Source of the DNA: an uncultured Bacilli bacterium
Lineage (GTDB): Bacteria > Bacillota_I > Bacilli_A > RF39 > UBA660
Length of the DNA stretch: 17,398 bases
Assembly: GCA_944358495.1 (NCBI GenBank)
Contig: CALVRF010000020.1
Coordinates: 1 to 17,398, forward strand
Reading direction: 5' to 3'
Part shown: positions 1 through 7,634 of the stretch, in pieces
How positions within the stretch are numbered: the stretch's first letter is position 1
How the letters are laid out: each line of letters starts with the position of its first letter
Program-made: the position numbers and the translations under genes
Notes under the pieces: generated by a model
Seen by the model: only the letters and a program-made list of their open reading frames with translations
Told to the model about the DNA's origin: nothing
Database searches by the model: none

Positions 1-12
1 CTCTCTTGTCAT
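1..12 (-). CDS. Start of an unidentified gene running off the left edge
   Basis: Only four codons (M-T-R-E) are inside the window, so the product cannot be named. The start is supported by a GGGAGGA ribosome binding site 6 bases before the ATG at 12-10 and by a sigma-A-like promoter just upstream. It follows the YusI-like gene in the same direction but behind a likely terminator, so it probably begins a new transcription unit. Confidence 0.5.
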
Positions 13-32
13 ATAAAATCCTCCCTTTTTAT

Positions 33-61
33 ATTATCCATTATTTAACAAAAAAAATCAA
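33..61 (-). promoter_or_regulatory. Sigma-A-like promoter for the gene leaving the left edge
   Basis: On the minus strand the sequence reads TTGATT (61-56), a 17-base spacer, then GATAAT (38-33). It matches four of six consensus bases at -35 and five of six at -10. The expected transcript start near 27 lies just ahead of the GGGAGGA ribosome binding site of the partial gene. Confidence 0.5.
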
Positions 62-74
62 CGTTTTCGCCAAA

Positions 75-110
75 AATATAATAAAAGCACATGTGTTTTT
101 ACATATGCTT
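75..110 (-). terminator. Probable intrinsic terminator after the YusI-like gene
   Basis: Arms at 110-101 and 94-85 pair over 10 bp in minus-strand RNA, including one G-U pair, around a 6-base loop. A T-rich tract (TTTTATTATATTTTT) follows. The stop codon of the gene sits at the end of the 5' arm. In plus-strand RNA the wobble becomes a C-A mismatch, which favours the minus orientation. The stem is AT-rich, so it may be weak. Confidence 0.5.
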
Positions 111-446
111 AATATCTTCATAATTTTTAAAACCTAAAATAATCTGTTTACCAATAAACATTGGTCTTTTGATAAGCATTCCATCAGAAGCTAACAAATG
201 GATCTTTTCTTCATCACTCATCAAAGGTAATTTTTCCTTCAAATTTAATTTTTTATATTTCATTCCTGATGTATTAAAAAACTTTTTAATATCTAAACCG
301 CTCAGCTTAATCCATTTACTAAGTTCTTCATAAGTTGGTGTCTCTAAAACAATATCTCTAAGTTTATATTGAATATCATTATCATCTAAAAATTTCTTTG
401 CTTTTTGACAAGTTGAACATCTTGGATACCAAATAAATAAATTCAT
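99..446 (-). CDS. YusI/ArsC/Spx-fold thioredoxin-like protein
   Basis: A 115-residue protein of the arsenate reductase (ArsC)/Spx superfamily, closest in pattern to the YusI/YffB group. Residues 4-13 (FIWYPRCSTC) hold a CxxC pair, C10 and C13, at the position of the redox or catalytic cysteine of the fold. The family's KRP motif lies in the C-terminal third (LIKRPMFIG). Family members reduce arsenate, act as thiol-dependent enzymes of unknown substrate or, as Spx, bind RNA polymerase; the sequence alone does not decide. I start at the internal ATG at 446 because it is preceded by GGAGGG and overlaps the upstream stop by one base (TAATG); the longer frame would add MYGGGRV. Coupling to the upstream membrane-protein gene implies co-transcription. 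No adjacent ars genes are visible, which argues against a dedicated arsenic-resistance role. Confidence 0.85.
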   Translation of the reverse strand: MNLFIWYPRCSTCQKAKKFLDDNDIQYKLRDIVLETPTYEELSKWIKLSGLDIKKFFNTSGMKYKKLNLKEKLPLMSDEEKIHLLASDGMLIKRPMFIGKQIILGFKNYEDIKHM

Positions 447-1342
447 TACTCGCCCTCCACCATACAAACATCACTTGCTTTAACTTCTTCGGTAATATTT
501 TCGGCAATACCGTCTCCATAGGTTAGTACACCTTTTTCCCAAACAATTTCATCAGATTCATTATTATGTTCATAGTTAGTACATGTATCAATTTCTTCTA
601 GTCCTAAATCTGTATAAGTAGTATATGTTACTTCACTCCCCAAAACATAATCCGTATTATCTAACCCCTCATAAATAATATCACCATTTTCTAAAACAAT
701 TAACTCATCTGTTCCTTTATCATTAGAAGTCTTAAACAATAAATAAATTAAATCACTATCAGTTTTAATTTGCCAGTTGTTATTCACAGTTACATCATTT
801 AATTTGCTTCCCCATAAACTTACCTTTTTACCATCATAATAAATATTGTTTATTTTATAAGAAAATTCCCCACCAATATTCTCAATATCAAAGCTTAAAT
901 TTAAATCAGTTAAATTCATCGTAAATTCTGAGCCATCGCACTGTAATAATAGGCTAGAAACATTACTAGACATCCCCGTAGCTTCGCATACCTTAGCTTC
1001 TTCATTAACTTTATTATTAGTCATTTGATTAATTGGATTACTTGGGTCATCTTTAGTGTAATATAAATAAGCTAAAATAGCTGCCAAGCCAATTACAATT
1101 AATAATAAGAAAAATATTAAAATACCCGAATGAGAATTATCTTTTTCCTTATAAACAACTTGTTTCTTTGGTCTCTTATTTTTTTCTTTTTTAACTACCT
1201 TTTTATGTTTAGAAGATTTTTTATTACTTTTTCTCCTATCTTTCTTACCTTTTTTATCTTGATTTTTTTCTTCTTTTTCTTGTTCTTCTAATTCTTCCTC
1301 CGTAAGTTCTTCATCATTGTAATAATCATCATAATTTTTCAT
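446..1342 (-). CDS. Unrecognised single-pass membrane protein with highly charged N-terminus
   Basis: A 298-residue protein I do not recognise. Residues 5-30 are rich in Asp and Glu, residues 30-68 are strongly Lys/Arg-rich, residues 73-95 form one hydrophobic membrane segment, and about 200 mostly polar residues follow. The positive stretch just before the membrane segment predicts a cytoplasmic N-terminus and an outside C-terminal domain. That domain has four cysteines (about 119, 135, 254, 293), which could form two disulfides, and many aromatic/Asn beta-like stretches. No catalytic motif is seen. The ATG has a GAGGTGAT ribosome binding site. A near-perfect promoter lies upstream and the downstream YusI-like gene overlaps the stop codon, making a two-gene operon. 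A link between the downstream CxxC protein and the extracellular cysteines is possible but speculative. Confidence 0.8.
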   Translation of the reverse strand: MKNYDDYYNDEELTEEELEEQEKEEKNQDKKGKKDRRKSNKKSSKHKKVVKKEKNKRPKKQVVYKEKDNSHSGILIFFLLLIVIGLAAILAYLYYTKDDPSNPINQMTNNKVNEEAKVCEATGMSSNVSSLLLQCDGSEFTMNLTDLNLSFDIENIGGEFSYKINNIYYDGKKVSLWGSKLNDVTVNNNWQIKTDSDLIYLLFKTSNDKGTDELIVLENGDIIYEGLDNTDYVLGSEVTYTTYTDLGLEEIDTCTNYEHNNESDEIVWEKGVLTYGDGIAENITEEVKASDVCMVEGE

Positions 1343-1360
1343 GTCATCACCTCATTAGAA

Positions 1361-1389
1361 ATTATATAACGGAAAATATCGTTAGTCAA
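1361..1389 (-). promoter_or_regulatory. Sigma-A promoter of the membrane protein/YusI-like operon
   Basis: The minus strand reads TTGACT (1389-1384), a 17-base spacer, then TATAAT (1366-1361). Five of six bases match consensus at -35 and six of six at -10. It lies between the terminator of the LCP gene and the ATG at 1342. Confidence 0.8.
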
Positions 1390-1391
1390 AT

Positions 1392-1420
1392 TAAAAAAAC
1401 AGCTTTAATAATTCAGCTGT
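1392..1420 (-). terminator. Intrinsic terminator of the LCP gene
   Basis: ACAGCT (1420-1415) pairs with AGCTGT (1404-1399) in minus-strand RNA around a 10-base loop, and a run of seven T follows. It starts 13 bases after the LCP stop codon. An A run before the stem can also pair with the T run. Confidence 0.75.
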
Positions 1421-1432
1421 CTTTTTATCAGT

Positions 1433-3469
1433 TTATTCAGTGGGTTCATCTACCCCGGCCGGAATACAAGTCCCATCATCGTCAGTCGCATCTTGATCAT
1501 AATTGCTTGCATTAGGGTCGGTACATCCATAAATAGGCTCCTCCTCTTTTGGTGGTTCAGGTTCTTTCTCATCATCCTTTTCGTCATTAGTTGTACTACC
1601 ACTAGAAGAACTACTATTATTTGTTGTTGAAGATTGTGACTGTCCACCAGAAAGCGTTATCGTAATACTTCCAACATCTTCAACATTCGCTCCGGCTGGA
1701 ACACTTTGAGATATAACTGAACCAGTTCCACTGCCACTAACATTTACTTTGATTCCATTCGCACTACAGAACGAATTAACATAACTTAAACTTTGACCAA
1801 TAAAGCTTGGTAATAAAGTCAATGAATCACCAGAAGTTTCCTCCTTACCGATAACTACCTCTTCATAAGGCTCATTTATATTAAAGCTAAATGATTTTAC
1901 CGTTTCGACCTTTTTCAAGCCTAAATTTTCCTTCATAGCATCAGATACCGCTTTTACGCTACTATCATATAAAACATAATTATATAGTGATAAATTGGTT
2001 CCACCATAATCAATAATACGAGCATCGTGACCATTTAAATATAACCTTTGAATACCTAGCATATCTTCAATACTTGCGCCCTCATCACTCTTGGCAGCCA
2101 TATCCTTAAACACATTATATAAAGATAAAATTTGATCAGTGCTCATATTAGTAGTCATATTATTACTAATAGTATCTAATAAATTATAAACCGTATTTAA
2201 ATCTTTAATTGACTTAAATTTATCTAATAGAGCCATTACTACTTCTTGTTGGTGTTGTCCACGGATAAAGTCATTACTTGTATAATTTGTCCATTTAGAT
2301 GAACATTTAGATGGATTCGGATGCCTATTACGAGCATAAGCTAAGGCTTGTTCACCATTTAACGTTTGCAGACCTTTTTCAATATAAACCGTGTTAGCTC
2401 CCCACTCTCTATTGCTATTTTGTTCACAAAGATTATATGGGACATCAACTTCAACACCACCTAATGTATCTACAAGCTCTACAACACCCTTAAAATTAAT
2501 CTTAACATTATAATCTATATCAATATCTAAGAAATTTTCAATCGTTTTTTCCATACATTCTTCGCCTTGCCAAGCTGCATGCGTAATTTTATTTTTTCTT
2601 TGATTAGTAAAGCAAGCAATTGGCACATAAGAATCACGTGGAATACTAAGCATTGTTGTACTTAAAGTTTTAGGGTTAAACGTAATAACCATTAGTGAAT
2701 CGCCATTGAAAGAGCTATTAGCAATTCCCTCAGTTTCTGAATCAACACCCATTAATAAAATTGAAAATGGTTCGGTAACTGGTTTAGTTTCACTTTCTTC
2801 GCTAGCATCTTTTTTAACTTTTTTAGTTTGCGTATAAATTACTTTAGTTGTATCGCCAATATCTTCATAACCTTCCATACTGCCAAACATAATTGGATAA
2901 TTAGTTGGTAAGAAGATATAATCAATCTCTCCATTATTTAAGGCATCAATCATCGCAATATAACTAGCATAGCTTTCAGTTTCATTAGATAAATCATTTT
3001 TTTCAATTACTTCCTGAGGAATAATTGAACCTTCATAACTAGTTTCGTCTTCAAGTACTCCTAATTTACTATCACCAATATTATCAAGATTTTCTACTTC
3101 ATTACTTTTTAAAGTAACTAAACTAGATGAGTAAGTGGTATACTCTGAACTATCTGAGACCTTAGCTAAAGTACCATACACTTTCCCAATGTTATAACTA
3201 ACAAAAAACTCTCCAGCTGCAAATATAAGCATTAAAAGCATAATTAAAACTAACTTAACCTTCTTATATTTTCTTAAAAATCTAATTGCTAAAATAATTA
3301 AAATTAAAGAAATCACTATAATTACAATTACCGCAATTAATCTTAGTAAATTTTCAATATCTTTTAACAAAGATATATTATATATCAAAAAACCTCCAGA
3401 GCCTAATAATAACAAAGTAATAATTAATGTAATTACAAACGCAAATTTGTGACGAGTTAACTTCTTCAT
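1433..3469 (-). CDS. LCP (LytR-CpsA-Psr) family protein with PASTA and Cys-bounded acidic tail
   Basis: A 678-residue membrane protein. Three hydrophobic segments lie at about 9-31, 40-62 and 71-92. An extracellular region at about 100-215 resembles the extra domain often found before the catalytic part of long LCP proteins. The LCP domain spans about 234-420 and shows GVD (241-243), NGDSLM with D257, IPRDS with R278 and D279, LGGVEVDVP (336-344), NGEQALAYARNRH with R380 and R382, and R403. LCP enzymes transfer undecaprenyl-linked glycopolymers to peptidoglycan. A PASTA-like domain follows (553-609), suggesting peptidoglycan contact, then a Ser/Asn-rich and Glu/Pro-rich linker, and finally a short motif bounded by C649 and C668 with DDDG inside. 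It has its own promoter, an AAGGGGAGGA ribosome binding site and a terminator, so it is probably monocistronic. Confidence 0.93.
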   Translation of the reverse strand: MKKLTRHKFAFVITLIITLLLLGSGGFLIYNISLLKDIENLLRLIAVIVIIVISLILIILAIRFLRKYKKVKLVLIMLLMLIFAAGEFFVSYNIGKVYGTLAKVSDSSEYTTYSSSLVTLKSNEVENLDNIGDSKLGVLEDETSYEGSIIPQEVIEKNDLSNETESYASYIAMIDALNNGEIDYIFLPTNYPIMFGSMEGYEDIGDTTKVIYTQTKKVKKDASEESETKPVTEPFSILLMGVDSETEGIANSSFNGDSLMVITFNPKTLSTTMLSIPRDSYVPIACFTNQRKNKITHAAWQGEECMEKTIENFLDIDIDYNVKINFKGVVELVDTLGGVEVDVPYNLCEQNSNREWGANTVYIEKGLQTLNGEQALAYARNRHPNPSKCSSKWTNYTSNDFIRGQHQQEVVMALLDKFKSIKDLNTVYNLLDTISNNMTTNMSTDQILSLYNVFKDMAAKSDEGASIEDMLGIQRLYLNGHDARIIDYGGTNLSLYNYVLYDSSVKAVSDAMKENLGLKKVETVKSFSFNINEPYEEVVIGKEETSGDSLTLLPSFIGQSLSYVNSFCSANGIKVNVSGSGTGSVISQSVPAGANVEDVGSITITLSGGQSQSSTTNNSSSSSGSTTNDEKDDEKEPEPPKEEEPIYGCTDPNASNYDQDATDDDGTCIPAGVDEPTE

Positions 3470-3499
3470 GGTATTCCTCCCCTTAATACTGTCTCAATC

Positions 3500-3528
3500 A
3501 TTATAAACCAATTTCGACAATTTAACAA
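3500..3528 (-). promoter_or_regulatory. Sigma-A promoter of the LCP gene
   Basis: On the minus strand TTGTTA (3528-3523), 17 bases, then TATAAT (3505-3500). The ATG at 3469 follows with the strong ribosome binding site AAGGGGAGGA. It is divergent from the tRNA-Cys promoter. Confidence 0.75.
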
Positions 3529-3611
3529 GTATCTTGACAAAAGATATGCAAATTTTTATTAACTTTTTTAAAGCAAAATTATATAATATAATAAATTAAC
3601 TATTATTATAT

Positions 3612-3640
3612 TTGACATTCTTTCAAAATTATATTACAAT
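3612..3640 (+). promoter_or_regulatory. Sigma-A promoter of tRNA-Cys
   Basis: TTGACA (3612-3617), an exact 17-base spacer, then TACAAT (3635-3640). Transcription would start near 3647, about 14 bases before the mature tRNA 5' end. A second TTGACA at 3534-3539 has only a poor -10 (TATTAA) at 17 bases and is less likely to be used. Confidence 0.85.
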
Positions 3641-3660
3641 GTTATTACATTAATTTTCAT

Positions 3661-3734
3661 GCACCTATAGCCAAGTGGTAAGGCGTGGGACTGCAACTCC
3701 CTGATCGTTGGTTCAAATCCGACTAGGTGCTCCA
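3661..3734 (+). tRNA. tRNA-Cys (anticodon GCA)
   Basis: A complete cloverleaf can be drawn. The 7-bp acceptor stem is GCACCTA (3661-3667) with TAGGTGC (3724-3730). The D arm has GCC/GGC. The anticodon loop CTGCAAC (3691-3697) carries GCA at 3693-3695. The T arm is GTTGG/CCGAC with loop TTCAAAT. The discriminator base is T73 (3731), the known cysteine identity base in bacteria, and CCA is encoded (3732-3734). The outermost anticodon-stem pair is a T-T mismatch (3686/3702), a small oddity. It is the only plus-strand gene in the window, with its own promoter and terminator. Confidence 0.97.
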
Positions 3735-3743
3735 ATTAGAAAC

Positions 3744-3773
3744 AAAATCAAGCCCAAAAGCTTGATTTTTTTT
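3744..3773 (+). terminator. Intrinsic terminator after tRNA-Cys, probably bidirectional
   Basis: AAAATCAAGC (3744-3753) pairs with GCTTGATTTT (3760-3769) around a 6-base loop, and the T run continues to 3773. The tRNA ends 10 bases upstream. Read on the minus strand the hairpin is followed by TTTTGTTTC and sits 24 bases after the stop of the Smr gene, so it may also end the PPDK operon. Confidence 0.85.
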
Positions 3774-3792
3774 CATAATTAGTTTTTTATAA

Positions 3793-4068
3793 CTAATCTT
3801 TTTTTCGTATTTGCACAATCGTACAACCATTATTAAAATAATAAGTTTTATAATCCAACACTAATGGATGTCTCTTAAGTACCAAATGCGCTTCTTCTCT
3901 TAATATTCCAGAACCAATCCCATGGATAATTACAATAACCTCATTACCGAGTTTATAATTATCTCTAATAAAGTCATTGATAGCTACTCTCGCCGTTGCC
4001 CTATCATAGCCATGTAAATCTATCTTCGGATAGCTATCGACAAATATAACCTCATTTAACTTCGTCAT
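3793..4068 (-). CDS. Stand-alone Smr-domain protein
   Basis: A 91-residue protein consisting almost wholly of one Smr (small MutS-related) domain. The LDxHG-type motif appears as IDLHG near residue 16, and the second motif as HGIGSGILRE near residue 49. Smr domains are nicking endonucleases or nucleic-acid-binding modules, found at the C-terminus of MutS2 or alone; no MutS2 ATPase part is attached here. I start at the ATG at 4068, which overlaps the end of the kinase gene by 17 bases and has AAGAAG just upstream. A longer frame from the ATG at 4113 would add 15 residues and overlap the kinase by 62 bases, which is less likely. It is the last gene of the PPDK-kinase-Smr operon. Its substrate and its link to carbon metabolism are unknown. 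Confidence 0.88.
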   Translation of the reverse strand: MTKLNEVIFVDSYPKIDLHGYDRATARVAINDFIRDNYKLGNEVIVIIHGIGSGILREEAHLVLKRHPLVLDYKTYYFNNGCTIVQIRKKD

Positions 4069-4951
4069 ATACTTCTTGCACTTCTTCCAAAGTCGGAATA
4101 GATTTATAGCCACCCATCCGCGTTACTGATAAAGCGCCAGCAATATTCGCAAACTTTAAAACTTTTTCGTAATCAAAGCCTTGCGCAACTCCATAAGCAA
4201 AAGCTCCGTGGAAAATATCCCCCGCACCGGTCGAATCAACTGTCTTAACTTTAATCGACGGCATAATTTTAAGTTGTCCTTGATGTTTATATAAACAGCC
4301 ATCGGCCTCCAAAGTAATGACAATTAAATTTTTAAACATAATTTCCATTTTGTTATAAACATCTACTAATGATTGCTTATAATTAAAATCCATTTTAATT
4401 CCCGTTACTTTTTCAGCAAACGCTTTAGAACAAACTAAATAATTAACTTTAGTTGCTAATTCGATAATTTCCTTTTTATCACGATCAGCATCAATAATGC
4501 TAATTGCATTAGGATAATCCTTTAATAATTTTTTACTAGCTTCATACTCCTGTCCATCTAATAAAATAATATCTGGTGCAAAATCGGGAGTAAAATCCGG
4601 CATATGTTCATGTTTAGGCACATACATAATAATTGTTCTAGTTCCCGTTGCTTGATTACTTAAAACAATACTATGTGATGTATCAATATTTTCATTTAAA
4701 ACTAAATGATTAGTCTTAACACGATTAAGGGAAAACTCCTTTTGAATTTTACGTCCATAATCATCGTCACCAACCATTCCAGCAATACTAACATCCGCGT
4801 TCCACTTTCCCAAAAGTAAAGCTGCCACACTGGCCGGACCACCAGTGCATTCACTTTGTGTATAGCATCTTAGTTTAGTATTTTCTATAGGATAATTATC
4901 CACGGGAAAAGTTGTATCATAAGTAATATGCCCAATACATAATATTTTCAT
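4052..4951 (-). CDS. PfkB/ribokinase-family sugar kinase
   Basis: A 299-residue PfkB-family carbohydrate kinase of normal family length. The N-terminal signature GGPASVAALLLGK (37-49) is followed by GMVGDDDYG (58-66). The C-terminal signature VDSTGAGDIFHGAF (238-251) carries the anion hole and the catalytic base D245. The GAGDIFHGA form and the SVTRMGGYKSIP tail resemble the YihV-like branch of the family, but the sugar cannot be assigned from sequence and no sulfoquinovose or other sugar catabolic genes are adjacent. The ATG follows the PPDK stop by 6 bases; its ribosome binding site AAGGAG lies within the last PPDK codons, implying translational coupling. The gene ends with TGA, showing that TGA is a stop in this organism. 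Confidence 0.92.
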   Translation of the reverse strand: MKILCIGHITYDTTFPVDNYPIENTKLRCYTQSECTGGPASVAALLLGKWNADVSIAGMVGDDDYGRKIQKEFSLNRVKTNHLVLNENIDTSHSIVLSNQATGTRTIIMYVPKHEHMPDFTPDFAPDIILLDGQEYEASKKLLKDYPNAISIIDADRDKKEIIELATKVNYLVCSKAFAEKVTGIKMDFNYKQSLVDVYNKMEIMFKNLIVITLEADGCLYKHQGQLKIMPSIKVKTVDSTGAGDIFHGAFAYGVAQGFDYEKVLKFANIAGALSVTRMGGYKSIPTLEEVQEVYDEVK

Positions 4952-4957
4952 TCCAAC

Positions 4958-7579
4958 CTACTCCTTCATTTTAATAATTGCTTGCGCTGATGCCAAAATA
5001 GCTAGTGGCACACGATATGCTGAACAAGATACATAATCTAAACCAATTTTATTAAAAAATTCAATACTCTTAGGATCACCACCGTGTTCACCACACACAC
5101 CTAATTCAATATTTGGATTAACATTACGAGCTAATTGCTTAGCCACCATCATTAATTTTCCGACACCTTCTGTATCGATAATTTTAAATGGGTCACTAGC
5201 AAATATTTTCTTATCATAATAATCTTTAAGGAAAGACCCTGCATCATCTCTAGATAAACCATAAGTCATTTGTGTTAAATCATTTGTCCCAAAACTAAAG
5301 AATTCAACATTTTCCGCCAGTTTATCAGCCTCAATCGCCCCTCTAGGTACTTCAATCATCGTTCCTAATTTATAATTGATACTCGTTTTATAACTTTCCA
5401 TGATTTCACGAGCTGTTCTATCCACAATATCTTTTAAATATTTAAGTTCATTAACATCACCCACTAATGGGATCATAAGTTCAGGATACACTTGATAACC
5501 TTCCTTAGTAACTGTAATGGCCGCTTCAATAATCGCCGTCGTCTGCATTACAATCGTTTCTGGATAAGTAACCGCCAAACGGCAACCACGATGCCCCATC
5601 ATTGGATTAACTTCTTTTAAATCGTTAATAACTAAAGTAAGTTCTTCCTCAGTCATTTTTAAAGCCTTAGATAACTTAATAATTTCTTCATCGGTTTTTG
5701 GTAAAAACTCATGTAATGGTGGATCTAAATAACGAATCGTTACTTTATGACCATTCATAATTCTAAATAGTTCCTCAAAATCATGTCTTTGCATTGGTAA
5801 AATATCTTTTAATGCTTTTTTTCTTTCTTCTTCCGTCACCGCTACAATCATCTTACGTATGGCTAGTAACTTTTTATCTTCAAAAAACATGTGTTCAGTT
5901 CGGCAAAGGCCTAATCCCTCAGCCCCAAATTTCAAAGCCGTATTCGCATCTAAAGCTGTTTCCGCATTAGCCCGAACCTCTAAGCGCTTAACTTCTTTAG
6001 CCCATTTCATAAAAATTTCAAAATCACCTGTAATATCGATATCTTTAGTCGTAATTAAGCCTTCATAAACAGTTCCGGTCGTCCCATCAAGTGAAAGACT
6101 ATCGCCTTCTTTATAAGTCTTTCCATTAATACTAAAAGTCTTATTTTCTTCATCAACACTAAGTTCATGACAACCACAAATACAGCAACGACCAATACCA
6201 CGCGCCACCACAGCCGCATGACTAGTCATTCCGCCTCTTACAGTAATAATACCTACTGCACTATTCATGCCTTCAATATCTTCAGATGAAGTTTCATTAC
6301 GCACTAAGATTGAATTAATTCCCTCGCTCTTAGCCTTAACTACATCTTTAACGCTAAAATAAATTTGACCAGACACCGCTCCTGGTGAAGCTGGCAAACC
6401 AACAGTCACCACTTTAGCTGTTTTTAAAGCGTTCTCTTCAAACGTCGGATGTAATAAATCGTTTAACTTTTCCGGTTCTATACGCATTAAAGCTTCTTCT
6501 TTACTAATTAAGCCCTCATTTACTAAACTAACTGCCACTTTCAAAGCCGCTTGACTAGTTCGCTTACCATTACGCGTTTGTAAAATATATAACTTCCCAT
6601 TTTCCACCGTAAATTCCATATCTTGCATATCCGTATAATGACGTTCCAATAATTTAGCAATATCCTTAAGTTCATTATAAATACTTGGATAATCTCTTTC
6701 CATTGCCTCGATCGCTTTTGGCGTTCTTACCCCAGAAACGATATCTTCACCTTGCGCTTTTTCCAAATATTCACCGTAAAGTTTATTATCACCAGTAGCC
6801 GGATTACGAGAAAAAGCTACACCTGTTAAAGAATTATCCGTCAAATTTCCATAAACCATTTCTTGAACATTAACTGCCGTACCTAGGGAATCACTAATAT
6901 TATTCATCTGTCTATAAATTTGCGCTCTTTCGGTATTCCAAGAACGAAAAACCGCTTCAACCGCTTCCATTAATTGCACACGTGGGTTCTCAGGAAATGC
7001 TTCTTTAACAAGTTTTTTATAAACTTTCTTCGAGTCCATTGCAATATCATACATATCTTCAGCCGTTAACGCTAAATCACTGTTAACATGACGCTTGTCC
7101 TTTTTAGTTTGAATTAATTTTTCAAATTCCTCTTTACCTTTACCTTTAACTACATCGGCAAACATCATAATTAAACGGCGATAAGAATCATAAATAAAAC
7201 GAATACTACTTTCGTCTTTAGCTAACTTCTTGGCAATTTCATCATTTAACCCCAAATTTAAAATAGTATCCATCATTCCCGGCATACTAACAGGCGCTCC
7301 ACTTCTTACTGAAAGTAATAATGGATTACTTGCGTCACCCAATTTTTTACCAGTTTGCTTCTCGAGTAAACCTAAAACAGCCATAATCTCCTCTTTAATA
7401 TCCGCACTAGTCACTCCACCATTTTGATAATATTGGGTACAAGCTTCAGTTGTAATCGTAAAACCATTAGGTACTGGCAAGCCCATATTAGTCATTTCAG
7501 CTAAATTTGCTCCCTTACCGCCTAATAAATTACGCATATCCTTGTTGCCTTCTTTAAATAAATAAACATATTTAGTCAT
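4958..7579 (-). CDS. ppdK: Pyruvate, phosphate dikinase
   Basis: A full-length PPDK of 873 residues (the family is usually about 875). It interconverts pyruvate, ATP and phosphate with phosphoenolpyruvate, AMP and pyrophosphate in the cytosol. The N-terminal ATP-grasp domain begins with LLGGKGANLAEM (18-29). The swivelling phosphohistidine domain has GGMTSHAAVVARG with the catalytic H454. The PEP-binding TIM barrel has GLGLCRTEHMF (555-565) and LGVCGEHGGDP with the catalytic C829. In glycolysing anaerobes it can replace or run beside pyruvate kinase and save ATP. The ATG has a perfect AAAGGAGG ribosome binding site and its own promoter. The PPDK regulatory protein (DUF299/YqfL) that often sits next to ppdK is absent here; a PfkB kinase and an Smr gene follow instead. 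Confidence 0.98.
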   Translation of the reverse strand: MTKYVYLFKEGNKDMRNLLGGKGANLAEMTNMGLPVPNGFTITTEACTQYYQNGGVTSADIKEEIMAVLGLLEKQTGKKLGDASNPLLLSVRSGAPVSMPGMMDTILNLGLNDEIAKKLAKDESSIRFIYDSYRRLIMMFADVVKGKGKEEFEKLIQTKKDKRHVNSDLALTAEDMYDIAMDSKKVYKKLVKEAFPENPRVQLMEAVEAVFRSWNTERAQIYRQMNNISDSLGTAVNVQEMVYGNLTDNSLTGVAFSRNPATGDNKLYGEYLEKAQGEDIVSGVRTPKAIEAMERDYPSIYNELKDIAKLLERHYTDMQDMEFTVENGKLYILQTRNGKRTSQAALKVAVSLVNEGLISKEEALMRIEPEKLNDLLHPTFEENALKTAKVVTVGLPASPGAVSGQIYFSVKDVVKAKSEGINSILVRNETSSEDIEGMNSAVGIITVRGGMTSHAAVVARGIGRCCICGCHELSVDEENKTFSINGKTYKEGDSLSLDGTTGTVYEGLITTKDIDITGDFEIFMKWAKEVKRLEVRANAETALDANTALKFGAEGLGLCRTEHMFFEDKKLLAIRKMIVAVTEEERKKALKDILPMQRHDFEELFRIMNGHKVTIRYLDPPLHEFLPKTDEEIIKLSKALKMTEEELTLVINDLKEVNPMMGHRGCRLAVTYPETIVMQTTAIIEAAITVTKEGYQVYPELMIPLVGDVNELKYLKDIVDRTAREIMESYKTSINYKLGTMIEVPRGAIEADKLAENVEFFSFGTNDLTQMTYGLSRDDAGSFLKDYYDKKIFASDPFKIIDTEGVGKLMMVAKQLARNVNPNIELGVCGEHGGDPKSIEFFNKIGLDYVSCSAYRVPLAILASAQAIIKMKE

Positions 7580-7605
7580 TGTTTGCCTCCTTTTATCCTT
7601 ATATA

Positions 7606-7634
7606 ATTATAACACATATATCTACTCTTTTTAA
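7606..7634 (-). promoter_or_regulatory. Extended -10 promoter of the PPDK operon
   Basis: On the minus strand TATAAT (7611-7606) is preceded by TGT, giving an extended -10 element (TGn). The -35 position (7634-7629) reads TTAAAA, which is poor, as expected when an extended -10 compensates. The -35 overlaps the last codon and stop of the recombinase gene. Confidence 0.6.

Noticed and set aside
3534..3562. Second plus-strand promoter with a perfect TTGACA
   Set aside because: At a 17-base spacing the -10 is only TATTAA, and a much better promoter (TTGACA/TACAAT) lies closer to the tRNA.
4052..4054. Use of TGA as tryptophan, as in many mollicutes
   Set aside because: The kinase gene ends in TGA at the expected length and conserved Trp positions elsewhere use TGG, so the standard code applies.
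5859..6068. Plus-strand open frames within PPDK and topA (for example 5859-6068, 7230-7427, 11581-11769)
   Set aside because: They lie entirely opposite conserved coding sequence, lack ribosome binding sites and give no recognisable protein.
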